DNA of 64,000 nt, from contig OMYB01000005.1 of assembly GCA_900315155.1 (NCBI GenBank), positions 75,284 through 139,283 of the forward strand, read 5' to 3'. This DNA comes from an uncultured Selenomonadales bacterium. GTDB lineage: Bacteria; Bacillota; Negativicutes; Selenomonadales; Selenomonadaceae. Below, piece after piece: positions 43,988 through 53,069 of this stretch. The notes below the pieces were generated by a model that made no database searches, was not told the DNA's origin, and worked only from the letters and a program-made list of their open reading frames with translations. Within the stretch, counting starts at the first letter, position 1. The number at the start of each line of letters is the position of its first letter. A program made the position numbers and the translations under genes.

Positions 43988-44920
43988 ATGGCAAAGATTT
44001 ACAACAGTGTCACGGAGCTCATCGGTCATACCCCGCTCCTCAAGGCCAACAACTTCATGAAGAAGTACAACCTCAAGGCGAACATTCTCGTCAAGCTCGA
44101 GTATTTCAACCCGGCTGGCTCCGTCAAGGACCGTATCGCGAAGGCGATGATCGAGAAGGCTGAGAAAGAGGGCAAGCTGAAGCCGGGCTCCGTCATCATC
44201 GAGCCGACGTCTGGCAATACGGGTATCGGCCTCGCCTCCGTTGCGGCGGCGCGCGGCTACCGTGCCATCCTAACGATGCCGGAGACGATGAGCATCGAGC
44301 GCCGCAAGCTGCTCAAAGCCTACGGTGCGGAAATCGTCCTCACGGATGGCTCGAAGGGCATGAAGGGCGCCATCGCCAAGGCGGAGGAGCTCGCAAAGAC
44401 GACGCCGGGCGCCTATATCCCGTCCCAGTTCACGAACCAGGCGAACCCCGCTGCCCATGAGGCAACGACGGGCCCGGAGATCTGGGAGGACACGGACGGC
44501 CAGGTCGCCGCATTTGTCGCCGGTGTCGGCACGGGCGGCACACTCACGGGCACGGCGCGCTATCTGAAGAAACAGGACGCCAGCGTCAAGGCCTTCGCCG
44601 TGGAGCCGGCTACGAGCCCGGTCCTCTCGAAAGGCCAGGCCGGCCCGCATAAGATCCAGGGCATCGGTGCAGGCTTCGTGCCGGAGACGCTCGATACGAA
44701 GATCTACGATGAGGTTCTGCCAATCTCGAACGAGGACTCCTTCACGTATGGCCGCGATTTTGCGCACGCCGAGGGCATCCTCGTCGGCATTTCCGCCGGT
44801 GCCGCGCTCGCCGGTGCCGTGCAGCTCGCCGAGCGTCCGGAGTTTGCCGGCAAGAACATTGTCGTGCTCCTGCCGGACACGGGCGACCGCTACCTCTCCA
44901 CGGAACTTTTCGCAGAGTAA
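43988..44920 (+). CDS. cysK: Cysteine synthase A (O-acetylserine sulfhydrylase)
   Basis: The protein has 310 residues and is PLP-dependent. It makes cysteine from O-acetylserine and sulfide. PLP lysine K47 is in [15 protein letters not shown]; the substrate loop is [12 protein letters not shown]; the phosphate-binding GTGGTLTG loop and C-terminal GISAGAA are present. The start at 43988 follows TGGAGG and gives the standard [17 protein letters not shown]-terminus. It has its own promoter with a CymR-like operator. In Bacillus, CysK also acts as partner of CymR; the C-terminus needed for such contacts cannot be judged here. A perfect terminator follows. Confidence 0.96.
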   Translation: MAKIYNSVTELIGHTPLLKANNFMKKYNLKANILVKLEYFNPAGSVKDRIAKAMIEKAEKEGKLKPGSVIIEPTSGNTGIGLASVAAARGYRAILTMPETMSIERRKLLKAYGAEIVLTDGSKGMKGAIAKAEELAKTTPGAYIPSQFTNQANPAAHEATTGPEIWEDTDGQVAAFVAGVGTGGTLTGTARYLKKQDASVKAFAVEPATSPVLSKGQAGPHKIQGIGAGFVPETLDTKIYDEVLPISNEDSFTYGRDFAHAEGILVGISAGAALAGAVQLAERPEFAGKNIVVLLPDTGDRYLSTELFAE

Positions 44921-44941
44921 AACGGAATACAGGCTCTCTCG

Positions 44942-44975
44942 GCCCGCGAAAGAAACACTCTTTCGCGGGCTTTTT
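44942..44975 (+). terminator. cysK terminator
   Basis: GCCCGCGAAAGA/TCTTTCGCGGGC, loop AACAC, T5. TATAAT at 44984-44989 is the probable -10 of the trk operon. Confidence 0.88.
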
Positions 44976-45018
44976 GTGCGTGGTATAATACGGGGTAGTT
45001 ATAAAGGGGGAGATTTTC

Positions 45019-46371
45019 TTGCGTATCGTTGTTGTAGGCGCGGGCAAGCTGGGGTACAGCATTGCTGAGCTGCTGTCGAAGGAGCAGTTCGATGTCATCG
45101 TGGTGGATCACGACGAGCACCAGCTCGAAGCGGTGAAGGACACGCTGGATGTGCTGACGGTCTTCGCGAACGGCGCGAGCCCGATTACGATGAATGACCC
45201 GGACATCCGCAACTCGGACATCCTCATCGCCGTGACCGCCAGCGATGAGGTGAATATGGTCTGCTGCATTCTCGCCAAGAAGCACAGTATCAGGCATACG
45301 ATTGCGCGCATCCGCGATATGCAGTTCATGAGCGAGGCCAAAGACTACCTGAAGCAGAATTTCGATATCGACCTCATGCTGAACCCGGAGCTCATCACGG
45401 CGAACGAGATCAACCGCATCCTCATGACGCCGGCGGCGCTCGATGTGGAGGATTTCGCCCAGGGCAAGGTGCGGCTCTTCGAGACCAAGGTGCACCGCGA
45501 CTCTGCGCTGGCCAATATCCCCTTCAAGGACATCGACATGCCGGCCGGCGTGCTGGCCGCGATGATTTTCCGCGATCACCACATGATTATTCCCCATGGC
45601 GACGATTGCCTGAAGCGCCATGACAACGCGTACTTCGTCGGCATCCCCTCGGCCATCGAGCAGTTCAGTGCGAATTTTGTCCAGCGCGACGCGCACAAAC
45701 TGCACAACGTGATGATCATCGGCGCGGGACGCACGGGCCGTGCGCTGGCCGTGATGCTGGAGAAACAGGGTGTCATGGTCAAGGTCATTGAGCAGAATAA
45801 AGAGCGCTGTGACCTGCTGGCCAGCAAGCTGACGCGCGGCTTCGTACTCTGCGGTGATGGCACGGACATCGACCTGCTGATGAAAGAGGACGTGCAGGGG
45901 GCCGACGTCGTGGTCTGCCTTACCGAGGACGATAAGCTGAACCTCATGCTGGCCCTGCTGGCGCGCCATCTTTCGCAGAACAAGGCCAAGACGGTCGTGC
46001 GCGTCACGCGCAACGAGTACGTGGAGCTCATGGAGAAAGTGGGCGTGGATGTCGTACTGTCGGCGCGCCTGCTCTCCGCGAGCGAGGTACTGGCCTTCGC
46101 GCGGCGCGGCGGCGTCGTCTCGGTATCGTTGCTGGAAGGCGCGCGGGCCGAGGCCGTAGAGGTCATCGTGCAGGAAGGCGCGCCCGTGGCGGGTAAGCGG
46201 CTCATGGATGTGAAACTGCCGCGCGAGTGCCTTGTCTGCGCCTATGTGCGCGGCGAGGAAACGGTCATCCCGAATGGTAATTCGGTGCTGCAGCCGGGCG
46301 ACCAGACCATCCTGATCGTCCAGACGCAGTTCTCGCAGAAAGTCATGCGCTACTTTAAGGGGAAGAACTGA
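45019..46371 (+). CDS. trkA: Trk K+ transport regulatory subunit TrkA
   Basis: The protein has 450 residues: two tandem RCK_N (Rossmann) and RCK_C pairs. The first Rossmann loop is RIVVVGAGKLGYSIAELL, the second is NVMIIGAGRTGRALAVML at about 233. RCK_C parts lie at about 140-215 and 370-450. TrkA binds NAD(H)/ATP and gates the TrkH channel at the membrane. The start is TTG at 45019, with AAAGGGGGA at the right distance and the Rossmann motif at once after. It is the first gene of trkA-trkH-trkH, one base from the next gene. Confidence 0.93.
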   Translation: MRIVVVGAGKLGYSIAELLSKEQFDVIVVDHDEHQLEAVKDTLDVLTVFANGASPITMNDPDIRNSDILIAVTASDEVNMVCCILAKKHSIRHTIARIRDMQFMSEAKDYLKQNFDIDLMLNPELITANEINRILMTPAALDVEDFAQGKVRLFETKVHRDSALANIPFKDIDMPAGVLAAMIFRDHHMIIPHGDDCLKRHDNAYFVGIPSAIEQFSANFVQRDAHKLHNVMIIGAGRTGRALAVMLEKQGVMVKVIEQNKERCDLLASKLTRGFVLCGDGTDIDLLMKEDVQGADVVVCLTEDDKLNLMLALLARHLSQNKAKTVVRVTRNEYVELMEKVGVDVVLSARLLSASEVLAFARRGGVVSVSLLEGARAEAVEVIVQEGAPVAGKRLMDVKLPRECLVCAYVRGEETVIPNGNSVLQPGDQTILIVQTQFSQKVMRYFKGKN

Positions 46372-46372
46372 T

Positions 46373-47821
46373 ATGCGCCATGGTATGGAACTATGCTGGC
46401 GCCTCTGGGGCTGGCTGTCGCTGGCCTGCATGCTGGCCTTGATGCCGCCGGTCTGTCTCGCGGCACGGCAGGCGGCGCCGCTATATCCCTTCATCCTGCC
46501 CGCGTTGCTGGCGGGGCTTTGGGGCATGGTCTGCCTCACGCTCGGCGGGCGGCGCGTGCAGCAGCTGAAGTTGCGCGAGAGTGCGTACTTCATGCTGGGC
46601 AGCTGGGTTGTATTGGGTATTTTCGGCGCGCTGCCGTACTGGCTGGGCGGTGTGACGACGAACTTCCTGTGTGCGCTATTCGAGAGCCTGGCGGCGCTGA
46701 CGACGACGGGCGTGAGCTGCCTGCCGGCCTTGCCGACAGATCCCGCTTTCGTGCTCTGGCATAGCCTGCTCTGCTGGCTGGGTGGTCTGAACTTCATCGT
46801 GATTCTCGTGACGGCGCTGCCGCAGGTGAGTGGCTGTTTCGGCCTTACGCTCTCGGCGCGGCAGAGCATCTTTTTCAGTCCCGTCTGGCACAAGATGGAG
46901 GAGTCCATTGGGCAGGCCACGCGCGTTTATCTCGTGCTGACCGCCCTGGCCGTAGGGCTTTTTGCGCTCGCGGGGCTCGATGGTTTTATGGCGGTCACGC
47001 AGGCATTGATGGGCGTCGCTTCGGCGGGGAGCGCGGGGGAGATACTCTTCCTGCGGCAGGATTCGCTGTATCTGGAGCTCGCGGCGTCCGCCGTGATGCT
47101 GCTGGCCTCGCTGAATCTCCTGCTCTGCTGGAAAGCCTGGCAGCGCCGCAGCCTGCGCCTGATCGGCGGGGATATGGAGCTCAGGACTTTCCTGCTCGTG
47201 CTCGGCGGTGCGGGGCTGCTCATCGCGGGCAGCCTATGGCATCAGGGGTACTACGATCTGCCAGAAAGTCTGCGCTACGGCTTTTTTCAGGCCCTTTCCT
47301 TTCTTTCGACGAGCGGCTATGTTTCGGCCGATACCGTGTCATGGCCGCCCTTCGTGCGCTATCTGCTCTTCCTGCTGGTTTTCATCGGCGGCTGTATCGG
47401 CTCGACGACGGGCGGCCTGAAGGTCATGCGCCTGCTCGTACTGCTGCGCATGATGACGGCGGAGCTGCGCCGCACGCTGCACCCGCAGCTTGTCATCAGC
47501 CTGAAAATCGATGGCCTGCCCGTGTCCATGCATATTGTCGGGCGCATCCTGAGTTTTTTCTTTCTTTATATGCTCTTTTTTATGGTATTTGCGCTGCTGC
47601 TGACTTTATCGGGCATTACGCTCATGCAGGCCATGGGCGTGGCGGCGGGCTGCCTCTCCAGCAGCGGTTCGACGGCGGTGCTTTTCGCGGCACCAGCGTT
47701 TGCCTCACTACCCGGCTGGGCATTGGGGCTTTGCGCGCTGTTGATGGTGCTGGGACGCATCGAGATTTTCGCTTTTTTGCTGCTGCTCGATATGGGCCTC
47801 AGTAAATTGCGGCATCAATAG
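46373..47821 (+). CDS. Divergent TrkH-type K+ transporter subunit
   Basis: The protein has 482 residues with about ten or more membrane helices in the TrkH/TrkG superfamily layout of four pore repeats. The first filter reads TTTGVS, but the second reads ASAGSAGE (no CGF), the third STSGYVSAD and the fourth LSSSGSTAV (no VGP.FG). The filter glycines are kept, but two of the four loops depart from the TrkH consensus. IGSTTGGLKVMRLLVLLR marks the conserved loop after the third repeat. It lies between trkA and a canonical trkH with tiny gaps. It may form a heteromeric partner or carry a different ion. Confidence 0.85.
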   Translation: MRHGMELCWRLWGWLSLACMLALMPPVCLAARQAAPLYPFILPALLAGLWGMVCLTLGGRRVQQLKLRESAYFMLGSWVVLGIFGALPYWLGGVTTNFLCALFESLAALTTTGVSCLPALPTDPAFVLWHSLLCWLGGLNFIVILVTALPQVSGCFGLTLSARQSIFFSPVWHKMEESIGQATRVYLVLTALAVGLFALAGLDGFMAVTQALMGVASAGSAGEILFLRQDSLYLELAASAVMLLASLNLLLCWKAWQRRSLRLIGGDMELRTFLLVLGGAGLLIAGSLWHQGYYDLPESLRYGFFQALSFLSTSGYVSADTVSWPPFVRYLLFLLVFIGGCIGSTTGGLKVMRLLVLLRMMTAELRRTLHPQLVISLKIDGLPVSMHIVGRILSFFFLYMLFFMVFALLLTLSGITLMQAMGVAAGCLSSSGSTAVLFAAPAFASLPGWALGLCALLMVLGRIEIFAFLLLLDMGLSKLRHQ

Positions 47822-47834
47822 GAGGTAGCTGTCA

Positions 47835-49289
47835 ATGGATATGCGTGTTGTCGCATTCGTCCTGAGCAAGCTGCTGCTGGCTGAGGCCGTCATCCTGCTG
47901 CTGCCGCTGGGCTTGTCCCTTGCGGCGCGGGATGGCATGACCTGGGTTTTCTCGGTGGCTGCCATGCTGACGGGGCTCGTTGCTTTTGGCTGCAAAACGT
48001 ATGGCCACACGCATGCGGCCAGCCTCACGATGCGAGAGGGCATCGCGATCACGGGACTGGGCTGGCTGCTGGCCGTGAGCATGGGGATGACGCCATATCT
48101 TCTCGGTGGCTGGCTCGGTCCGCTGGATGCCGTCTTTGAGAGCATATCCGGTTTTACAGGCACGGGGGCTACGGTGATGACGGGACTGGATTTCCTGCCC
48201 CCCAGCTTGCTTTTCTGGCGTATGATGACCAACTGGTTCGGCGGTCTCGGCATCATCGTCATCTTTATTGCCATCCTGCCGCAGACGGGGCAGAGTACCG
48301 TCTATATGTACAATGCGGAGACCACGGGGCCGTCGAAAGACCGCGTGCTGCCGCGGTTGCGGGATATGACACGTATCCTTTTTTCCATGTATGTCTGCTT
48401 TACGGCGATAGCAGCGGTTGTTTTCCTGCTCTGCGGGATGTCACCGTTGATTGCCGTTATGCATGCGATGAGTGCAATCAGTACATGTGGTTTCTCAACT
48501 TTTGACAGCAGTGCCATGAACTTTGACAACTGGCCGCTGGAAACCTGTATGACGCTTTTTATGATTCTTGGGGGAGGCAACTTCGGTCTTTATTACCGTG
48601 TCTGGCATAAGGGCTTGTGGGTGCTGCGGCAGAATACGGAGTTTCGGGCGTATCTCGGCATCGAGCTGGGGGCGATGCTGCTCATCGCGGCAAATCTTAT
48701 CTTTGCGCTGGATATGACGCCGTCGGAGGCTTGGCGCTATGCTTCCTTTCAGGTCAGTTCAATCTCTACAACAGCGGGGTTTGTCTCGGCTGACTATGAG
48801 CGATGGCCGATTTTTTCACAAGGCATTTTACTGCTGTTGATGTTTGGCGGTGGCTGCGCCGGATCTACGGCGGGCGGCATGAAGATCGCGCGCATCGTCT
48901 TGTTGTTCAAGCAGGCATGGCGGATTGTTCATCAGAAGCTGCGTCCGCAGCGGATTCTTACCGTGCACATGGATGGACAATGTGTGGATGATGAGACCTT
49001 GCTGCGCGTCGGTGAGTTCTTTTTCCTCTATATGGTGTTCATTGTGTTCTTTGCGCTGCTCTACACCTGGGACGGGCTGGAGGTGTTTGATGCCATCGGC
49101 GTCAGTGTCTCCGCCATTGGCAACGTGGGGCCGGCCTTCGGCATCGCGGGCGCGACGCAGAACTTCGCGGCGCTGCCCGACTTCACGAAGTTTGCGCTCT
49201 GCTTCGAGATGCTGATGGGCAGGCTGGAGATCTTCACCTTTATCGCGCTGCTGCGCCCGGCGTTCTGGCGGCGGCGGAGCGGCTGGTGA
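47835..49289 (+). CDS. trkH: TrkH K+ uptake protein
   Basis: The protein has 484 residues. All four pore loops are canonical: GTGATVMTG, STCGFSTFD, TTAGFVSADYE and GNVGPAFG. CAGSTAGGMKIARIVLLFK is the intramembrane loop region that gates the pore. It imports K+ together with TrkA encoded two genes upstream. AGGAGG lies nine bases before ATG 47835. It forms an operon trkA, divergent trkH, trkH. gdpP, which degrades the c-di-AMP that regulates RCK-type K+ uptake in Firmicutes, is in the same window. Confidence 0.93.
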   Translation: MDMRVVAFVLSKLLLAEAVILLLPLGLSLAARDGMTWVFSVAAMLTGLVAFGCKTYGHTHAASLTMREGIAITGLGWLLAVSMGMTPYLLGGWLGPLDAVFESISGFTGTGATVMTGLDFLPPSLLFWRMMTNWFGGLGIIVIFIAILPQTGQSTVYMYNAETTGPSKDRVLPRLRDMTRILFSMYVCFTAIAAVVFLLCGMSPLIAVMHAMSAISTCGFSTFDSSAMNFDNWPLETCMTLFMILGGGNFGLYYRVWHKGLWVLRQNTEFRAYLGIELGAMLLIAANLIFALDMTPSEAWRYASFQVSSISTTAGFVSADYERWPIFSQGILLLLMFGGGCAGSTAGGMKIARIVLLFKQAWRIVHQKLRPQRILTVHMDGQCVDDETLLRVGEFFFLYMVFIVFFALLYTWDGLEVFDAIGVSVSAIGNVGPAFGIAGATQNFAALPDFTKFALCFEMLMGRLEIFTFIALLRPAFWRRRSGW

Positions 49290-49305
49290 TGCCGGGGAAA
49301 CAGCG

Positions 49306-49334
49306 TTGACATGCTCGGCACTGCATGATATGAT
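49306..49334 (+). promoter_or_regulatory. purB operon promoter
   Basis: TTGACA (49306-49311), 17 bases, TATGAT (49329-49334). Confidence 0.8.
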
Positions 49335-49361
49335 AACAGAGGGAAATAAGGTAAGTCTCCA

Positions 49362-49416
49362 AGACTCGGGAGGCGTTTCTCCAAAAGATGGGAGAGATGC
49401 GCTCCCGGGTCTTTTT
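49362..49416 (+). terminator. Terminator / attenuator in the purB leader
   Basis: Outer arms AGACTCGGGAG/CTCCCGGGTCT with an inner GTTTCTCC/GGGAGAG stem, then T5. It lies downstream of the purB promoter and about 60 bases before the purB start, so it may attenuate the purine genes or simply end the trk operon. Confidence 0.65.
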
Positions 49417-49474
49417 CGTGTTTTCACTTCCGCGGTGCTGTGACGCCGCCAGGAAAATGAGGAGGAAATCACTA

Positions 49475-50767
49475 ATGATCGAACGTTACACTAACCCGGA
49501 AATGGGCCGCCTTTGGACCGACGAGTACAAATGGCAGCAGGTCCTGAACGTTGAGATGGCCGCCTGCGATGCAGCAGCGGAGCTCGGCCAGATTCCGAAG
49601 GAGGCTGCGAAGAATATCCGCGCGAAAGCGAAGTTCGAGGTCAGCCGCATCCATGAGATCGAAAGCGTAACGCACCATGACCTGATCGCGTTCCTGACGA
49701 ACGTGGCCGAGCATGTTGGAGAGGACTCGAAATACATCCATAAAGGCCTCACGTCGAGCGACGTCGAGGATACGGCTACATGCCTCACGATCTGCGAGGC
49801 AGCGGACATCCTGCTCGATGACCTGCACAACCTGCACGAGGTCCTGCGCCGCCGCGCGAAGGAGTTCAAGCATACGCCGTGCATCGGCCGCACGCATGGA
49901 ATCCACGCGGAGCCGATGACGTTCGGCCTGAAGTTCCTGCTCTGGAGCGCCGAGGTCGAGCGCGACATCGAGCGCCTCGAACATGCGAAGAAGATCTGCC
50001 AGGTCGGCAAGCTCTCCGGCGCCGTCGGCACGTATTCGAATATCGATCCTCGTATAGAGGAGATGGTCTGCGAGAAACTCGGCCTCACGCCGGTGCGCCT
50101 CGCTACGCAGGTCATCCAGCGCGACCGCCACGCGGAGTTCGTGACGACGCTCGCCCTCATCGCGACGTCGTTCGAGAAGTTCGCGACGGAGATCCGCAAC
50201 TGGCAGCGCACGGACATCCGCGAGGCCGAGGAGTTCTTCTCCAAGGGCCAGAAGGGCTCGTCCGCTATGCCGCATAAGCGCAACCCAATCAACTGCGAGC
50301 GCATCAGCGGCATGGCACGCCTCGTGCGCGGCAACGCCCTCGCAGCCATGGAGGATGTCACGCTCTGGCATGAGCGCGATATCTCCCACAGCTCCGTTGA
50401 GCGCGTGATCCTGCCGGACAGCACGATCAACGTCGATTACACGGCGCGCCTCCTCACGCGCATCGTCGACAAACTGCTCGTCTATCCGGACGCCATGATG
50501 CACAACATGAACCGCACGGGCGGCCTCATCTTCAGCCAGCGCATCCTGCTCACGGTCGTCAGCAAGGGCGTGCTCCGCGAGGATGCCTACAAGTGGGTGC
50601 AGCGCAACGCCATGAAGAAATGGATGGACGGCGAAGATTTCCGCACGAACGTCGAAAAAGATCCGGATATCACGAAGTATCTCACCAAGGAAGAAATTGA
50701 TGACTGCTTCGACTATCAATATTTCCTGCGCCACGTCGATAACATCTTCGAGCGCTTCGGACTCTAA
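49475..50767 (+). CDS. purB: Adenylosuccinate lyase
   Basis: The protein has 430 residues of the fumarase/aspartase superfamily. It catalyses two steps of purine synthesis: SAICAR to AICAR and adenylosuccinate to AMP. MIERYTNPEMGRLWTDE is the family N-terminus; SVTHHDLIAFL, TSSDVEDTA, GRTHGIHAEP contain the active-site His residues, and the mobile signature loop GSSAMPHKRNPINCE carries the catalytic Ser. GAGGAGG lies ten bases before ATG 49475. It is followed after 23 bases by purA, the enzyme that makes its second substrate. Confidence 0.97.
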   Translation: MIERYTNPEMGRLWTDEYKWQQVLNVEMAACDAAAELGQIPKEAAKNIRAKAKFEVSRIHEIESVTHHDLIAFLTNVAEHVGEDSKYIHKGLTSSDVEDTATCLTICEAADILLDDLHNLHEVLRRRAKEFKHTPCIGRTHGIHAEPMTFGLKFLLWSAEVERDIERLEHAKKICQVGKLSGAVGTYSNIDPRIEEMVCEKLGLTPVRLATQVIQRDRHAEFVTTLALIATSFEKFATEIRNWQRTDIREAEEFFSKGQKGSSAMPHKRNPINCERISGMARLVRGNALAAMEDVTLWHERDISHSSVERVILPDSTINVDYTARLLTRIVDKLLVYPDAMMHNMNRTGGLIFSQRILLTVVSKGVLREDAYKWVQRNAMKKWMDGEDFRTNVEKDPDITKYLTKEEIDDCFDYQYFLRHVDNIFERFGL

Positions 50768-50790
50768 TCAGCAAAAGGGGAGACTGAATT

Positions 50791-52077
50791 ATGTCAACCG
50801 TAGTAGTTACCGGTACTCAGTGGGGCGATGAAGGCAAGGGCAAGATCGTCGATTATCTCGCTCAGCAGGCCGATACGGTCGTCCGTTTCCAGGGCGGCAG
50901 CAACGCCGGCCATACCGTCGTCGTCGATGGCGAGGCGTACAAGCTGCGCCTCATGCCGTCCGGCATCCTCTATAAGGGCTCGCATTGCATCGTCGGCAAC
51001 GGCGTCGCTTTCGACCCGAAAGTCATGCTGCAGGAGATGGACAGCCTCGCCGAGCGCGGCATCGACCTAAGCGGCATCCGCATCTCGAACCGCGCGCATG
51101 TCGTCCTGCCGTATCACTGCCTCATGGATGGTCTCGGCGACGAGGCCAAGGGCAAGAACAAGGTCGGCACGACGAAACGCGGCATCGGCCCGTGCTATGC
51201 GGACCGCGACAACCGCATCGGCATCCGCGTCTGCGACTTCATCGACAAAGAGGAGTTCGCGAAACGCCTCAAGGAAAACCTCGCGATCAAGAACCGCGAG
51301 CTGAAGCTCCTCTACGACCACGAGCCGCTGGACTACGACGAGATGCTCCAGGAGTACGAGGGCTACGCCGACCGCCTGCGCCCGTACGTCTGCGACACGA
51401 TTGCTCTCCTCAATGAGGAGGTCAAAGAGGGCCGCAAGATCCTCTTTGAGGGCGCACAGGCCACGATGCTCGATATCGACTACGGCACGTATCCGTACGT
51501 GACGGCCTCCCATCCGATTTCCGGCGGTGTCGGCGTCGGCGCCGGCGTTGCACCGAACAAGATCGACAAGGTCGTCGGCATCGTGAAGGCATATTGCACG
51601 CGCGTCGGCGAGGGTCCGTTCCCGACGGAGCAGCTGAACGCCATCGGCGACAAGATCCGCGAGGAAGGCCACGAGTACGGCGTCGTCACGGGGCGTCCGC
51701 GCCGCACGGGCTGGCTCGATGCCTGCGTCGTGCGCTATGCGGGCCTTATCTCGGGCATCGACTACATGGCCGTCACGCGCCTCGACATCCTCGATGCCTT
51801 CGAGGAAATCAAGATGTGCGTCGGCTACAAGTACAAGGGCGAGCTCCTGAACGAGATCCCGGCCAGCCTGAAAGTCCTCGCCGAGGTCGAGCCGGTCTAC
51901 GAGACGTTCGAGGGCTGGAACTGCGACATCACGAAGATCCGCAAATACGAAGACTTGCCGGAGAACGCGAAGAAGTACCTCGAGCGCATGGCTGAGGTCA
52001 CGGGCATCGCGCTCGGCATCGTCTCCGTCGGCCCGAACCGCGACGAGACCATCGTCATCGCCAAAGACATCTTCTAA
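50791..52077 (+). CDS. purA: Adenylosuccinate synthetase
   Basis: The protein has 428 residues. It joins IMP and aspartate with GTP to give adenylosuccinate, which purB converts to AMP. GTQWGDEGKGKIVD is the P-loop-like GTP site, NAGHTVV the IMP site, GTTKRGIGP and VTGRPRRTGWLDA the later family motifs, and SVGPNRDETI closes the C-terminus. AAGGGGAG precedes ATG 50791. Operon with purB (23-base gap) and the HAD gene (11-base gap). purA is near rplI-dnaB in many Firmicutes, as here. Confidence 0.97.
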   Translation: MSTVVVTGTQWGDEGKGKIVDYLAQQADTVVRFQGGSNAGHTVVVDGEAYKLRLMPSGILYKGSHCIVGNGVAFDPKVMLQEMDSLAERGIDLSGIRISNRAHVVLPYHCLMDGLGDEAKGKNKVGTTKRGIGPCYADRDNRIGIRVCDFIDKEEFAKRLKENLAIKNRELKLLYDHEPLDYDEMLQEYEGYADRLRPYVCDTIALLNEEVKEGRKILFEGAQATMLDIDYGTYPYVTASHPISGGVGVGAGVAPNKIDKVVGIVKAYCTRVGEGPFPTEQLNAIGDKIREEGHEYGVVTGRPRRTGWLDACVVRYAGLISGIDYMAVTRLDILDAFEEIKMCVGYKYKGELLNEIPASLKVLAEVEPVYETFEGWNCDITKIRKYEDLPENAKKYLERMAEVTGIALGIVSVGPNRDETIVIAKDIF

Positions 52078-52088
52078 GGAGTTCCCAT

Positions 52089-52898
52089 ATGTATAAAATG
52101 ATTGCCCTCGATCTCGATGGCACGCTGAACAACGATAACCGCGAGATCACGCCGAAGACGCGCGATGCGCTCATCGCCGTGCAGCAGCAGGGCGTGCGGG
52201 TCGTGCTCGCCTCGGGTCGCCAGGCGCCGGGCCTGCTGCCGGATGCGGAGGCGCTGGACATGGCGAAATACCACGGCCTGCTGCTGTCCTACGGCGGCGG
52301 CCGCATCACGGATGCGACGACGGGAGAGATCGTGTTCGACAGCAGCATCGATAACGAGACGGCCGTGCGCTTCCTGCGCCACCTCGAGCAGTGGCCGGAG
52401 CTCTCGCCGATCGTCGATGACGGCCACGACATCTACACGACGGATGCGAGCAGGCACAAGGTCTACGACGAGAGCCATAACAACCAGCTCGGCGTCAAGA
52501 TCGTGCCGAACATCGCCGATGCCGTGACCTGGCGTCCGTGCAAGATCCTCACGGCGGCCCCGAACGAGATCCTCGTGCCGCACCTCGAGGATATCCGCCG
52601 CGGCTACGAGGACGTCATGTCGTTCGTCCAGAGTGCGCCGTGGTTCTACGAGGGCATGCCGAAAGGCACGAGCAAAGAAGGCTCGCTCGCGAAGGTCTGC
52701 GAGAAACTCAGCATCGACCCCTCGGAGGTTATGGCGTTCGGCGATGCGCAGAACGACATCGGCATGATCCGCTTCGCGGGCTGCGGCGTCGCGATGGGCA
52801 ACGCCTGCGAGGAGCTCAAGGCCGTCGCGGACGAAATCACGCTCTCGAACAACGAGGACGGCATCGCGCATACGCTCGCCCGGCATTTCGGCCTTTGA
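52089..52898 (+). CDS. Cof-type HAD-IIB phosphatase
   Basis: The protein has 269 residues. HAD motif I is ALDLDGTLNNDN with nucleophile and acid Asp, motif II is VLASGRQ, the motif III lysine is near KGTSKEGSL, and motif IV is AFGDAQNDIGMI. A C2B cap domain sits between motifs II and III, as in Cof/YidA proteins. Members dephosphorylate sugar phosphates or cofactors with wide range; no substrate can be assigned. AAGGAG is just before ATG 52089. It is the last gene of purB-purA-HAD, and a strong terminator follows. Confidence 0.9.
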   Translation: MYKMIALDLDGTLNNDNREITPKTRDALIAVQQQGVRVVLASGRQAPGLLPDAEALDMAKYHGLLLSYGGGRITDATTGEIVFDSSIDNETAVRFLRHLEQWPELSPIVDDGHDIYTTDASRHKVYDESHNNQLGVKIVPNIADAVTWRPCKILTAAPNEILVPHLEDIRRGYEDVMSFVQSAPWFYEGMPKGTSKEGSLAKVCEKLSIDPSEVMAFGDAQNDIGMIRFAGCGVAMGNACEELKAVADEITLSNNEDGIAHTLARHFGL

Positions 52899-52946
52899 GC
52901 CGGCACAAAGCGATAAAAACAGCAAAAGCATAGAAGAACCAGAGAG

Positions 52947-52981
52947 AAGGATTTTCCGAAAGAAGGAAAATCCTTTTTTTA
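52947..52981 (+). terminator. Terminator of the purBA operon
   Basis: AAGGATTTTCC/GGAAAATCCTT, seven-base loop, T7. Confidence 0.88.
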
Positions 52982-53069
52982 TATCGAAGTGAAAGAATAC
53001 GGACAGATAGGATTTTATCACGGCACGGCAGGAGCGGTGCGGTGTTTTCAGGAAAGGATCGGGGATACT

